From contig NC_020506.1 of NCBI RefSeq assembly GCF_000344785.1, positions 1,426,001-1,490,000 on the forward strand: DNA of 64,000 nucleotides, in the 5' to 3' direction. This stretch comes from Corynebacterium callunae DSM 20147 (lineage in GTDB: Bacteria > Actinomycetota > Actinomycetes > Mycobacteriales > Mycobacteriaceae). Positions 34,326 to 43,294 of this stretch are shown here, piece after piece. Under the pieces are notes generated by a model. The model was not told the origin of the DNA, searched no databases, and worked only from the letters and a program-made list of their open reading frames with translations. Each line of letters begins with the position of its first letter. The stretch's first letter is position 1. Both the position numbers and the translations under genes were made by a program.

Positions 34326-34368
34326 AAGCTCATCCCCACACCCTAAAGGTGTGGGGATGAGCTTTTTT
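34326..34368 (+). terminator. Terminator of rbpA
   Basis: aagctcatccccacacc and ggtgtggggatgagctt form a 17-base perfect stem around ctaaa, followed by four more T. Confidence 0.9.
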
Positions 34369-34373
34369 AAACC

Positions 34374-34403
34374 CCGCCCCTAACCGTGAAGGCTGAGGGC
34401 GGC
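34374..34403 (-). terminator. Probable terminator of ppm1
   Basis: On the minus strand ccgccct and aggggcgg form a short GC-rich stem around cagccttcacggtt, followed by ggttt. It lies just after the ppm1 stop and next to a copy of the iterated 10-mer. Confidence 0.45.
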
Positions 34404-34419
34404 GTCGACAAGCGGTTTT

Positions 34420-35232
34420 TTAAAGCCAAGTGTTCTGCTTTTTGAAGTGATTCCACTCGTATTTAGCCAGGCCGGACATTTCTTTAAGCAATTCCTTGGC
34501 CTGCTCACCACGGTGGTTCAGACCCCACTTGGTGACCTCGAGGAGAGAATCCTTAACAAAGCTGCCATCCAACTTGGACTCACCGATTTCACGCTCGGTG
34601 AAGGTAATTGGCACCTCGCGGACATCAAAGCCCAGTTCAACCGCACGATAAGCAATTTCAACCTGGAAGATATAACCAGCGTTTGAAAGCTCATCAAGTG
34701 GCAAAGCCTCAAGCAGCTCACGACGGAACGCACGGTAGCCAGCGGTCATATCGGACAGACCAGCGCCGAGGGCAAGGTTGATATAAACATTGCCGCCCTT
34801 AGATAGCAGCCAGCGATTCTTTGGCCAGTTCACAACGCGGCCACCTGGTACGTAACGGGAACCGATGACCAAATCAGCGCCATTGGCAACTTCCTCGAGC
34901 AAAAGGTGCAACTGTTCTGGAGCGTGGGAGCCATCGGCATCCATCTCACAAAGCACGCTGTATTCGCGCTCTAGGCCCCATGCGAAGCCGGCCATATACG
35001 CAGCGCACAAGCCACCCTTGCCCTCACGGTGCATAACGTGAATCTGAGAATCAGCTGCAGAAAGCTCATCTGCGCGCGCGCCGGTGCCGTCCGGGGAATT
35101 GTCGTCAACGATCAAAATATCAACCTCAGGAGCGGAGGTACGTAGCCGATCGACGATCAAGGGCAGATTTTCCAGCTCGTTATACGTTGGAATAATCACC
35201 AGCGTTGAAGCATCTGCTGCCTGGTTACTCAT
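34420..35232 (-). CDS. ppm1: Polyprenol monophosphomannose synthase Ppm1
   Basis: Transfers mannose from GDP-mannose to polyprenyl phosphate at the cytoplasmic membrane face, giving the donor for lipomannan and protein mannosylation. The 270-residue GT2 enzyme has [16 protein letters not shown] (about 12-27), the DXD-type site in [16 protein letters not shown], and the GSRYVPGG and [18 protein letters not shown] blocks. In M. tuberculosis it is fused to Lnt; here it is a separate protein, encoded 55 bases after lnt, as in C. glutamicum. AAGGAGG precedes the ATG. Confidence 0.96.
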   Translation of the reverse strand: MSNQAADASTLVIIPTYNELENLPLIVDRLRTSAPEVDILIVDDNSPDGTGARADELSAADSQIHVMHREGKGGLCAAYMAGFAWGLEREYSVLCEMDADGSHAPEQLHLLLEEVANGADLVIGSRYVPGGRVVNWPKNRWLLSKGGNVYINLALGAGLSDMTAGYRAFRRELLEALPLDELSNAGYIFQVEIAYRAVELGFDVREVPITFTEREIGESKLDGSFVKDSLLEVTKWGLNHRGEQAKELLKEMSGLAKYEWNHFKKQNTWL

Positions 35233-35287
35233 CTAGGTTGGCCTCCTTGGCCCCAGAAGGGGCTGATAAATGAACAAAATACGCCTT

Positions 35288-36967
35288 TTAAGAAGCAATA
35301 AAAAAGCTTTTAAGCTTTTCGACGGCTCCCTGCCGCCTTCTTCGCACCAGTCCGCTGCGTCCGAGTTTGGGGTTTTTCGCTGTAGTGGATTTCTTTGAAG
35401 TAGAAATACCAGCGCGGGACGAGGAAAAAGCGGTGCTTCGAAGGGCAACAATTCCAGCTAGAACTCCAATGATAACCAAGACCAATTCAACATAGAAACC
35501 GGCCACCGCTGCAATGGTGACAGTTTGCTTTACCGGGATCTCTTGAGTCAGGGTTGCAGACTCAAAAATCTTGGTCTGTTGGGCCACCGAACCATCAGGG
35601 TTAATGATGGCCGAAACACCGGAAGTAGCTGCGACAACAACAGCACGATCAAATTCAATTGCGCGCATTCTGCTCATTGCCAATTGTTGGTATGTCATGT
35701 TGGTAAAGCCAAAGGTGGCGTTGTTGGTGGGTGTGGCCAAAAACTCGGCACCATTGGCAATAGCATCACGCCCTGCCCTATCAAAGGCAACTTCATAACA
35801 GGTTTGAATACCTACTGTGACTGCTCGCCCCAATTTGGCGGCATTCATACTTACCGTTCCGGTGCCATCTCCTGGCTGGAAGTTTCCAGCTGCATCAACA
35901 TAGGAAGAAAAGATGCGAAAGAATTCGCGGAAAGGCATATATTCGCCAAAAGGCTGCAGGAATTTTTTATAGTGATAATCCCCTGCTCCAGATTCTGGAT
36001 CAAAAACCTGCATAGTGTTACGCGGACCCACTTCGTCCTGGGTGATGGTACCCACCAAAATAGGGGCCTGCGCATGATCAACAGCCTTGTTAATCAGGGT
36101 TTGTGCTTGGGTATCCAAAAAAGGATTAACATCTGAAGAATTTTCCGGCCAAATCACCACATCAACCTGATGATCTAATTTGAGGGTTTCTCGGGTGTGA
36201 TTAGCCAGGACTGCACGCCGCTGGGCATTAAAGTCCAATCCCATCCGTGGGACGTTGCCCTGGATAGCTGCAACCTCAATGTTCTCGGTGCTGGTTCCGG
36301 CACGGTCTACATATAGCGAACCCAATGCGCCAAATACAATGACCATGGCGCATACGAGCGCACCTTGAAGGCGCTTTTTGCTAATAAATACCAACGCCAA
36401 TCCAACTGCAGCCAACACCGTCAGGCAAGTTACCAGCGCAACTCCGCCAAAGGCTGCCATATTGGCCAAGGGTCCATTAATTTGTCCCCACGCCAGACGA
36501 CCCCAAGCAAACCCTCCAAAAGGCCAGTTAGAGCGCAAATATTCCACAGCTACAAACCAAGCGGGGAAAAGGTAGGCACCCCACTTTTTCCAGCGGCTTA
36601 GAGCTACGCCGCCAAGGCCCAGAGCAATGGAATACAAGGCCTCGACCACAGCGAGCGCGATATAGGGCAAATTGCCCACAAACTCCCCGATCCATGGCAA
36701 GAGGAAAAGGTAGGTCACCAAGCCATGGGCAAAGCCCAGCGACATACCCTGTTTGAGGGTGGGTGCTTGGGAGAGTCTTTCCAATAGAGGAATCGGGTCA
36801 TTCTTTTTGCGGCGCTTTTTAGCAGAGGATATTTCCCAGGGTGCTAAAGATGCATAAAAAAGAGCTATTCCTATGATTCCGGCCCAAAACCAACCGATTG
36901 GCTCATAGGAGCCATAAACAAAAAGCCCGCCCAACATTGCGAGGGCGAGGCGAATAGCTAGAGTCAC
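35288..36967 (-). CDS. lnt: Apolipoprotein N-acyltransferase Lnt (Ppm2)
   Basis: Adds the third acyl chain to the N-terminal cysteine of lipoproteins. The 559-residue protein has about six N-terminal membrane helices and a nitrilase domain (about 225-490) with the triad Glu in VIWPENSSDVNPFL, Lys in HYKKFLQPFGEYMP and Cys in GIQTCYEVAFDRAGRD. A last membrane helix (about 490-515) precedes a basic tail (KLGRSGLVRRRRQGAVEKLKSF). The start GTG overlaps the fxsA stop by four bases. Lnt acts with the neighbouring Ppm1, and its substrates include the LGFP lipoprotein upstream in the window. Confidence 0.95.
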   Translation of the reverse strand: MTLAIRLALAMLGGLFVYGSYEPIGWFWAGIIGIALFYASLAPWEISSAKKRRKKNDPIPLLERLSQAPTLKQGMSLGFAHGLVTYLFLLPWIGEFVGNLPYIALAVVEALYSIALGLGGVALSRWKKWGAYLFPAWFVAVEYLRSNWPFGGFAWGRLAWGQINGPLANMAAFGGVALVTCLTVLAAVGLALVFISKKRLQGALVCAMVIVFGALGSLYVDRAGTSTENIEVAAIQGNVPRMGLDFNAQRRAVLANHTRETLKLDHQVDVVIWPENSSDVNPFLDTQAQTLINKAVDHAQAPILVGTITQDEVGPRNTMQVFDPESGAGDYHYKKFLQPFGEYMPFREFFRIFSSYVDAAGNFQPGDGTGTVSMNAAKLGRAVTVGIQTCYEVAFDRAGRDAIANGAEFLATPTNNATFGFTNMTYQQLAMSRMRAIEFDRAVVVAATSGVSAIINPDGSVAQQTKIFESATLTQEIPVKQTVTIAAVAGFYVELVLVIIGVLAGIVALRSTAFSSSRAGISTSKKSTTAKNPKLGRSGLVRRRRQGAVEKLKSFFIAS

Positions 36968-37548
36968 TTATCCCCACCGTGGTTTTTATCATCAGTGGAA
37001 GATCCTGGATTGCCAAAATCTTCTGGCTTAACATGCGAGGTCCATTCTTGGATTTCGTCCTCGTCAATAACGATGGGTCGTTGTGGGTTTTGGGAAGGGT
37101 GGTTGCTGGCATCAGGGAAGTTACCAAAGCTGCCATAGGAAGCGTGGGTCCGGTATCCATTAACAGCTTCGAAGCCTCGGACGCCGAGGTTTTCAATGGC
37201 ACTGCGAAGCTTCTTGGCCAATAGCTTGCGGAATAGCGCACGGGTGGGCGGAAGAATAAACAGTAGGCCGATGATGGAGGTTACAAAACCGGGCATGGCT
37301 ACCAAAATGGCACCGGCTGCGGTCAAGCCGATATTGCCCGCGATGGCACCGGCACTTCCGGCTCCGGAGGCTTGATGCTGGGCTGCGGCCTTACTAATGC
37401 GCTGCATTTCCAGGCCGGCCAAAAGAAGTCCGACAATAAAGAAAAGAGCTAGTAGACCAAAAGCCCAACCAAGACCGAGCCACATGACGACACCGATAAA
37501 GGCGAGGATTTCAACTATGAAATATGGGATTGCTATTACTGCTGGCAC
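36964..37548 (-). CDS. FxsA family membrane protein
   Basis: A 194-residue FxsA-type protein with about three membrane helices (VPAVIAIPYFIVEILAFIGV, WAFGLLALFFIVGLLLAGLEMQR, and AAGAILVAMPGFVTSIIGLLFILPPTRAL) and a hydrophilic tail of about 90 residues rich in Asn, Pro and Asp. E. coli FxsA suppresses F-exclusion of phage T7; its normal role is unknown. The GTG at 37548 is preferred because a longer frame would run into the lipase gene region and lacks similarity. The same fxsA-lnt-ppm1 order exists in mycobacteria (Rv2053c-Rv2051c). Confidence 0.85.
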   Translation of the reverse strand: MPAVIAIPYFIVEILAFIGVVMWLGLGWAFGLLALFFIVGLLLAGLEMQRISKAAAQHQASGAGSAGAIAGNIGLTAAGAILVAMPGFVTSIIGLLFILPPTRALFRKLLAKKLRSAIENLGVRGFEAVNGYRTHASYGSFGNFPDASNHPSQNPQRPIVIDEDEIQEWTSHVKPEDFGNPGSSTDDKNHGGDK

Positions 37549-37610
37549 CCGCCCTACACTACCCTTTTGTCCTGACACGCTCAGTAGTAAGTAGCGCGAG
37601 CGGTGGTTTA

Positions 37611-38945
37611 TCAGGGGGTGAAATTGCCCAGACGATCGATAAGCCATCCGGAATAGATATTGAGATGCCGGTAATAGGGGCCAAAGTGGTTAAGGCCAGT
37701 GCGTCCAGGGACCCGTGGAGCATGAGATTCATACCAGGTGATATCGCTACCGGCAGCTGCCCAATCATCTCTGAGTTGCCGAAGCGGTTCAATGGGGATC
37801 ACATCATCGTGGATGGATCCCCAAAGCAACACGGGCATCGAGGGCGCAGTCTTGCCTAATTTTTGGCGTTCAAATTCAGCCAGCACGGTTGGGAGATCAT
37901 CAAGGACGTCATCGAGTGCTTTGCCAGACGTCGTCCACTGATTTGAGCGCCGGTAGCCACTGTGCAGCAAAGTACCGCCCGCGCAGCTGGCTACATTGCT
38001 TAGAACCTCTTTAATTCCACGGGAATTGAGAGTGGGCATAATTTCTTCATAAAGTTCGGCGGAACTGGCGCACAGTCCGGCGACAGCATAGGCAATAACT
38101 CCGGAAAGCAGTCCCCCATCCACGGTGCGTAAAACTTCAAAGAGGTCAGTGGGTGGAGCACCAACGACTGCTGCGCGCGGAATGACATCGGGGGCATAAT
38201 TCCTTAATTGGGTAGCCCAGCCAATCGCACCGCCGCCTTGGGAAAAGCCCCACAGCCCCAGCGGGGCCTCGGGTGAAATGCCGAGGGTACGCGCGGCGAG
38301 GACCGCGTCGAAAAGCGATTTAGCAGCGGCAATGGAATCGCAGTAGTACTGCACGCCGGCGCTGGGATCGCGAGGATAGTCGATAAAGACAATATCGATG
38401 CCTTGGGCGAGGAACCATAAAATAACAGGGAGTTCATAGGCAAAAATGGCGTCAAAAGGGCGGTCGTAAAAGATATTGAGGCCGATAGCGCAGGTATGGG
38501 AGGGATCGCAATGCGCGGCCACTCCCTGAGTGGAGGGTGCCATCGCAATCACCGGTCGTGGGCCGTGTGGCCATGGTTGTTGGGAAAAGAGCACGCCACC
38601 GGTCGCAGTAATGGATCTACCTGCGGAATCACCGCTGATATATTCGATGCGGTAGCAACTTGCGGGGTTTAACTCCCCCATGGTTCCCAAGACATTAAGC
38701 GGTGCGGCATTGACCAAGGTGCCGTGGTTAATGCCACCAGTGCGCACCGGAGCACCGAAATCCGGGACATCCTCCGGCGGACTTTGCCTGCCGGGACGGG
38801 TACTTTTACCAAGCACTCGTCGCATTACCGCGGTGCTGCCCTCAGCCAAGAGCGGGCTGAGGCTGCGGTGGAGGTTGCGTGTCACCCCGGCGCGAATGAT
38901 GCGCCGGGGTTGCAGAATCTGATATCCACTTGCAGTCGCTGCCAT
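37611..38945 (-). CDS. Secretory-lipase-family hydrolase
   Basis: A 444-residue alpha/beta hydrolase of the LIP/secretory lipase family (typified by Candida and actinobacterial triacylglycerol lipases). The nucleophile elbow is GLWGFSQGGGAIGWA (Ser at about 251); a likely acid is in LLWGSIHDDVIPIE and the histidine in GLNHFGPYY. Four cysteines (CYRIEY, CDPSHTCAI, CASS, CAGG) suggest disulfides and export, but no typical signal peptide is seen at the present N-terminus (MAATASGYQILQPRR), so export is uncertain. It is divergent from cobG. Confidence 0.85.
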   Translation of the reverse strand: MAATASGYQILQPRRIIRAGVTRNLHRSLSPLLAEGSTAVMRRVLGKSTRPGRQSPPEDVPDFGAPVRTGGINHGTLVNAAPLNVLGTMGELNPASCYRIEYISGDSAGRSITATGGVLFSQQPWPHGPRPVIAMAPSTQGVAAHCDPSHTCAIGLNIFYDRPFDAIFAYELPVILWFLAQGIDIVFIDYPRDPSAGVQYYCDSIAAAKSLFDAVLAARTLGISPEAPLGLWGFSQGGGAIGWATQLRNYAPDVIPRAAVVGAPPTDLFEVLRTVDGGLLSGVIAYAVAGLCASSAELYEEIMPTLNSRGIKEVLSNVASCAGGTLLHSGYRRSNQWTTSGKALDDVLDDLPTVLAEFERQKLGKTAPSMPVLLWGSIHDDVIPIEPLRQLRDDWAAAGSDITWYESHAPRVPGRTGLNHFGPYYRHLNIYSGWLIDRLGNFTP

Positions 38946-38993
38946 GAGGACAGAATACTAATTTCCGATGCTAGCGGTCTAGGATTTAAGCCC

Positions 38994-39968
38994 ATGTCTA
39001 GCAATGATGGTGCTTTTTCCTTTCAGCATGTTTATTCCGCAGCGGATGGTTTTGTCGGGCGGATGCATTTTCCAGGTGGTCTGGTTGCATCGTCTGTCTG
39101 GGCGGACTTGGCTGAGTTTGCCGAGCAGCACGGTGATGGTTTTGTGCACTTGACCTCGCGGGGCAATGTGCAGGTGCGTGGGCTGAAGCAAGCGCCTGAG
39201 GTGCGCGGCGGTGCTCAGGTCTTGGCAACTCCGGGGCATGCTGAGTTGGCGACGTTGGCCACCGAGCTTGCTGGCGCGGTGCGCCAGGATATTGTAATCG
39301 GGTTGGATGGCGGTCACGGTGAGATCTTAAGGTTGCGGCCTGATATTGGGCTGGTGCTTATCGACGAAACCCGCATGCAAGTGGTGGACGCAAGCTTGAA
39401 TGCTGGCCCTATTGTGGATGTTGCGCAGGTCAATGAGGTGGTTTCTGGGATTGCTGCTGCTATGCCGCCTGAGTTTAGTGGTGCGGCGGTGGAGTTACCG
39501 GTGGCAGTTGGCCATTCAGCACCTATTGGATGGCTGGAGGATAAGTCTTCCGAGCTGGTGGCTTTGGGAGCGGGTGTGCCTTTAGGGCGCATGGACGCGC
39601 GTTTATCGCGGTTTTTGGCAGCCATCGAAGTTGATATCACGGTCACGCCGTGGCATTCCCTCTATATCCCGAATTTGCCAGCTGGGGTTGCTGAGCAAGT
39701 GGTAAAGGTTTTGGCTCCTATGGGGCTTATTTTTGACGCGCAGTCTCCGTGGCTGCGAGCTTCTGCATGTATTGGTGCCCCTGGTTGTTCCCATGCGTTG
39801 GCTGATGTGCGTGGAGATTTACTCTCTGCGGTTGCTAGTGGCCAGTTGGAGGTAAATTCTCCGGTGTATTTTGCTGGTTGTGCCAAACGTTGTGGTCATC
39901 CGCGCCGGGCCCATGTGGAATATCAGGCCACGGCTGAGGGGGACTATGAGATCTTCGAGCGATCTTAA
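38994..39968 (+). CDS. cobG: Precorrin-3B synthase CobG-like protein
   Basis: CobG is an oxygenase with sulfite-reductase fold that turns precorrin-3A into precorrin-3B in aerobic cobalamin synthesis. The 324-residue protein shows FAEQHGDGFVHLTSRGNVQVRGL at the N-terminus and the complete siroheme/4Fe-4S cysteine pattern ACIGAPGC ... GCAKRCG (C-x5-C, C-x3-C). A TAGGAT box at 38980-38985 ends eight bases before the ATG, suggesting leaderless mRNA. The only other cobalamin gene in view is the convergent cobL. Confidence 0.85.
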   Translation: MSSNDGAFSFQHVYSAADGFVGRMHFPGGLVASSVWADLAEFAEQHGDGFVHLTSRGNVQVRGLKQAPEVRGGAQVLATPGHAELATLATELAGAVRQDIVIGLDGGHGEILRLRPDIGLVLIDETRMQVVDASLNAGPIVDVAQVNEVVSGIAAAMPPEFSGAAVELPVAVGHSAPIGWLEDKSSELVALGAGVPLGRMDARLSRFLAAIEVDITVTPWHSLYIPNLPAGVAEQVVKVLAPMGLIFDAQSPWLRASACIGAPGCSHALADVRGDLLSAVASGQLEVNSPVYFAGCAKRCGHPRRAHVEYQATAEGDYEIFERS

Positions 39969-39979
39969 TTAGCTGTTGT

Positions 39980-41356
39980 TTAGATGCTGCTTGGGCTTAG
40001 TGGTTTGGTTGCGCGCCATTGAGTAACGCTTAAGGTTTCCGCCGTGTGGGAGCTACCCATAGTGAAGGATTTAAGTACTCCGCCATAGTGTGCGTGGAAT
40101 TCCTCTAGCTTGGCTATTTCTTCCTTGTTTACGGCACTGGCCACCATGGTTCCGCCCGGTTTGAGCACCATCCACGCGGTTTCGGTAATCAACTCATTGA
40201 GGATCGCTTTGCCAAGGTAGATTGCATCCGGGCTAGCGGCGTCTGGTCCGGTGTTATAGCGAATGTCTTTAAGTGCCTTTGCATTGAGTGGCGTGGCATG
40301 GACAACTTTAAGCCATGGCACACCAGCTGCCGTGGCGGTGCGAGAAATTTGGGCAGCTCTATCTGCGGTTGCTTCAAAACAGATCGCACGTGCTCTTGTC
40401 CTGGTGCCGCCACTAGTACTTAGTCCGAGGACTCTTAGCCATTCAATGGCGATTGTGCCGGTGGGTTCGCCGACAGACCACAGGGTATCGCCTGGAATAG
40501 GTTTGAGTGCTGCGATGGTCATAGCCCGTAGGTCAGGATCGAGCAGGGTGGCTTCTTTGTCCACTTCCCCATAGTCGGCACCGGGTACGAGGGAGCGCTT
40601 GTGTTTTGGCGCATCGGGGGCTGGCTCGATGGCTATTACATTAAGGGCCGACACTGGTGCTGGAGGCTGTGCTGCTGTGCCGATAGAGATCTCTTCATCA
40701 CTGCTGCCCAAGTCACTCAGCACCGTAATGCGCATGGTTCCTTGTCCCCTGGCGTTGAGCAATTCTGCAATTGCGGGTGCGCTAAATTCATCCTTGCCCA
40801 ATACAAGAAAACGTGCGCCTGAATCGATAAAAGGAATAAGCGTTTCAACGGGGTCTGTTGCGAGCGAGGCGATAAGAGTGCGCTCTAATGGCCAACCAAG
40901 TCGTGCACATGCCAGGGAGGCTGAGGATGGTGCTGGGATTATTTCTAGGCGTTGCATTCCCAGGGCCTTGACTAAGGCGGGGCCAGCCCCAAAAAATAGT
41001 GGATCCCCAGATGCTAAAACTGCAACGTGGCGGCCATTAAACCCTTTGAAGAGGCTTTCCAAGTCTGGGTGTTGCGGTGCTGGCCAGGGATGACGTTCTG
41101 CATGGAGAGATTCCGGCAGAATATTAAGCTGACGCCAGGATCCAAGAATTACTTCGGCATTGCGCAGCGCGGTTTGAGCCTTAAGGCCTAGTTCTTCAAA
41201 GCCTCCAGCTCCAATGCCAATGAGCACGATGGTGTCCTGTGGGCCTTTGGGCTGGGTAGATGGTGCAACCTCAGGATTAAAATTTTCACCTACCACCCCG
41301 AACCGCGGTTGTGCGGTGGGGTGTGTAGGTTCTGGTGCAGACATCGGCTGGCTCAT
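39980..41356 (-). CDS. cobL: Precorrin-6Y C5,15-methyltransferase CobL
   Basis: Bifunctional enzyme of aerobic B12 synthesis that methylates C-5 and C-15 of precorrin-6B/6Y and decarboxylates it. The 458-residue protein has a CobE-type SAM fold (IGIGAGGFEELGLKAQTALRNAEVILG, VAVLASGDPLFFG, about 45-250) and a CbiT half (about 290-450: LRAMTIAALKPIPGDTLWSVGEPTGTIAIEWLR). The usual G-x-GxG of the CbiT half reads VGEPTG, slightly unusual. ATG 41356 is preceded by TAGAAT seven bases upstream, indicating a leaderless transcript. It is convergent with cobG. Confidence 0.92.
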   Translation of the reverse strand: MSQPMSAPEPTHPTAQPRFGVVGENFNPEVAPSTQPKGPQDTIVLIGIGAGGFEELGLKAQTALRNAEVILGSWRQLNILPESLHAERHPWPAPQHPDLESLFKGFNGRHVAVLASGDPLFFGAGPALVKALGMQRLEIIPAPSSASLACARLGWPLERTLIASLATDPVETLIPFIDSGARFLVLGKDEFSAPAIAELLNARGQGTMRITVLSDLGSSDEEISIGTAAQPPAPVSALNVIAIEPAPDAPKHKRSLVPGADYGEVDKEATLLDPDLRAMTIAALKPIPGDTLWSVGEPTGTIAIEWLRVLGLSTSGGTRTRARAICFEATADRAAQISRTATAAGVPWLKVVHATPLNAKALKDIRYNTGPDAASPDAIYLGKAILNELITETAWMVLKPGGTMVASAVNKEEIAKLEEFHAHYGGVLKSFTMGSSHTAETLSVTQWRATKPLSPSSI

Positions 41357-41379
41357 AAGTCCGATTCTATACGCGCAGG

Positions 41380-42120
41380 CTAGCGGGGCATTTTCCGCCA
41401 TACCCCACGGGGTACAAGCTGCATAACCCAGGCTAAAACCTTTAGGCGCTGCGGAATCCAGATGGTGCTACTGGATTTCTTCTCACGGACTGCTTTGACA
41501 ACCGCTCGTGCAACATCAATGGGATAAACCGACATCGGCGCCGGAGTCATACCCGTTGTCATAGATCCAATAACAAAACCTGGACGTGCGGTAATCAAAC
41601 GCACCTGTGTGCCATGCAGCGCATCACTTAAACCTTGGCAGAACGCATCAAGGCCTGCTTTGGTAGAGCCATAGACATAGTTTGCCCGGCGCGCCCGCCA
41701 TCCTGCGATGGAGGAGAAAGCAACAATGGCTGCTGGAGTGTCCTGTTTGTTCAGTTCATCTGCTAGCACCGTGAGCATGGAGATTTGTGCGGTGTAATCC
41801 AAGGTGGCGATTTCTGCCACATGCTTCTCGGAGGTTTCTGCCTTTTCTTGGTCTCCCAAGATTCCATAAGTCACTACAGCCAGAGTGATATCACCAGCAA
41901 GGTTTTGAGCTTGTTGGACTAGGGCACGGTGTTTATCTAGCTCGAGAGCATCAAAGGGCAGAATATGCACTGCCTTGGCTCCCAGGACCTCGAGTTTGGC
42001 AGCTAACTCCCCTGCTGCTTGCGGGCGTCGAGCTGCCAGCACGACGTTTTCACCAACGCAGCTGAGGCGGGCGATTTCTCCACCGATATCGGAAGTTGCG
42101 CCAAGGATCAAAATGCTCAA
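41380..42120 (-). CDS. Short-chain dehydrogenase/reductase, DprE2-like
   Basis: A 246-residue SDR with the nucleotide-binding GATSDIGGEIARL, catalytic Ser and YGSTK (YVYGSTKAGLDAF), and a C-terminal RLITARPGFVIGSMTTGM block. Its overall pattern is closest to the DprE2 family that reduces decaprenylphosphoryl-2-keto-ribose in arabinan precursor synthesis, but no dprE1 lies nearby, so it is likely a paralog. The ATG overlaps the pepQ-like stop by four bases, indicating an operon. Confidence 0.85.
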   Translation of the reverse strand: MSILILGATSDIGGEIARLSCVGENVVLAARRPQAAGELAAKLEVLGAKAVHILPFDALELDKHRALVQQAQNLAGDITLAVVTYGILGDQEKAETSEKHVAEIATLDYTAQISMLTVLADELNKQDTPAAIVAFSSIAGWRARRANYVYGSTKAGLDAFCQGLSDALHGTQVRLITARPGFVIGSMTTGMTPAPMSVYPIDVARAVVKAVREKKSSSTIWIPQRLKVLAWVMQLVPRGVWRKMPR

Positions 42121-43265
42121 CGCAAAGCCTTTGGTTCATTGTTGAGGGTTTCGCATCCGGTTTGGGTTACCACCACGATGTCTTCAATACGGGCGCCGAA
42201 TTGTCCTGGGAAATAGATTCCGGGCTCGATGGAGAAGGCCATTCCTGCTTCGAGGATGAGCTCATTGCCTGCCATGATAAAAGGTTCTTCATGGGTGGAT
42301 AGGCCAATGCCGTGTCCGGTGCGGTGAATGAAGTAATCACCGTATCCGGCAGCTGCAATCATGTTGCGTGCTGCAGCGTCGACGCTTTCTGCGGTTACAC
42401 CCGGGCGGACTTGGGCGATTGCGGCGAGTTGAGCCTGGTGTAGGACTTCATAGAAGCGCTTAAATTCAGGATCTGCTTGGTTTTGATCGCCACTGACGAT
42501 GTAGGTACGGGTGCAATCTGAGTGGTAGCCAGGACCATAGGTGCCTCCGATGTCTACAACAACGATCTCGCCGTTTTCGAGGACACGATCAGAGAAGCTG
42601 TGGTGGGGGTTTGCACCATTGGGGCCGGAGCCGACGATGATGAAGTCAACAGCTGAGTGCTCCTTGAGGATGAGCTCATTAAGGTCATCGGCTACTTCTT
42701 TTTCGGTGCGGCCAGCTTTTAACAAGCCCGGAACTGCAGCATGCACGCGGTCAATGGCACTGCCTGCACCGCGTAGTTGCTCAATTTCTGCTTCGTCTTT
42801 GGAGACAAACAATTCCTTGAGTACCTGCACCGCCAATTCCAAACGGCATTGTGCACCTAGCAGGTCGTGGAGTGGAATCAGGTGATCGGCAGTAATGGAG
42901 GATCCAATACCAACGGCCTTAAAACCTGCGGCGCTATCTACGTTAAGGGCTGCAACTGCTAGTTCATGGGCATCTTGGCTGTCTACCCAACCGACGGTGG
43001 TGATATCCAACTGCGGGATGGCAGATAGGGCGAGATCACCGCGGTCGACTGCCGGCAGAATGATGCTGGGAGTGCCGACTGCTGGGATTACTAGGGCGCT
43101 GAGACGCTCATGGCTAGAGATCCAAGATCCGGTGAGATATGCAAGTTCTGCGCCGGTTCCGATGATGAGGCCATCAAGTCCAGCGTTGGCTGCTCCTGCT
43201 TGAGCCTGGGCGAGGCGTTGGGCATAAACCTCGGGGGGAAAATTAGACGTTAAAGAATCACTCAT
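42117..43265 (-). CDS. M24-family Xaa-Pro aminopeptidase/dipeptidase
   Basis: A 382-residue metallopeptidase with the pita-bread fold. Metal ligands are visible in VVVDIGGTYGPGYHSDCTRTY, the HRTGHGIGLSTHEEP block and the C-terminal EAGMAFSIEPGIYFPG and GARIEDIVVVT. It cuts dipeptides or peptides with proline in second position. ATG 43265 (MSDSLTSNF) is chosen; the frame upstream has no similarity and overlaps the divergent protease gene. Named pepQ in some corynebacteria. Confidence 0.92.
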   Translation of the reverse strand: MSDSLTSNFPPEVYAQRLAQAQAGAANAGLDGLIIGTGAELAYLTGSWISSHERLSALVIPAVGTPSIILPAVDRGDLALSAIPQLDITTVGWVDSQDAHELAVAALNVDSAAGFKAVGIGSSITADHLIPLHDLLGAQCRLELAVQVLKELFVSKDEAEIEQLRGAGSAIDRVHAAVPGLLKAGRTEKEVADDLNELILKEHSAVDFIIVGSGPNGANPHHSFSDRVLENGEIVVVDIGGTYGPGYHSDCTRTYIVSGDQNQADPEFKRFYEVLHQAQLAAIAQVRPGVTAESVDAAARNMIAAAGYGDYFIHRTGHGIGLSTHEEPFIMAGNELILEAGMAFSIEPGIYFPGQFGARIEDIVVVTQTGCETLNNEPKALR

Positions 43266-43294
43266 AGTTCCCAACCCTAGTAGCCTAGGTTGGT

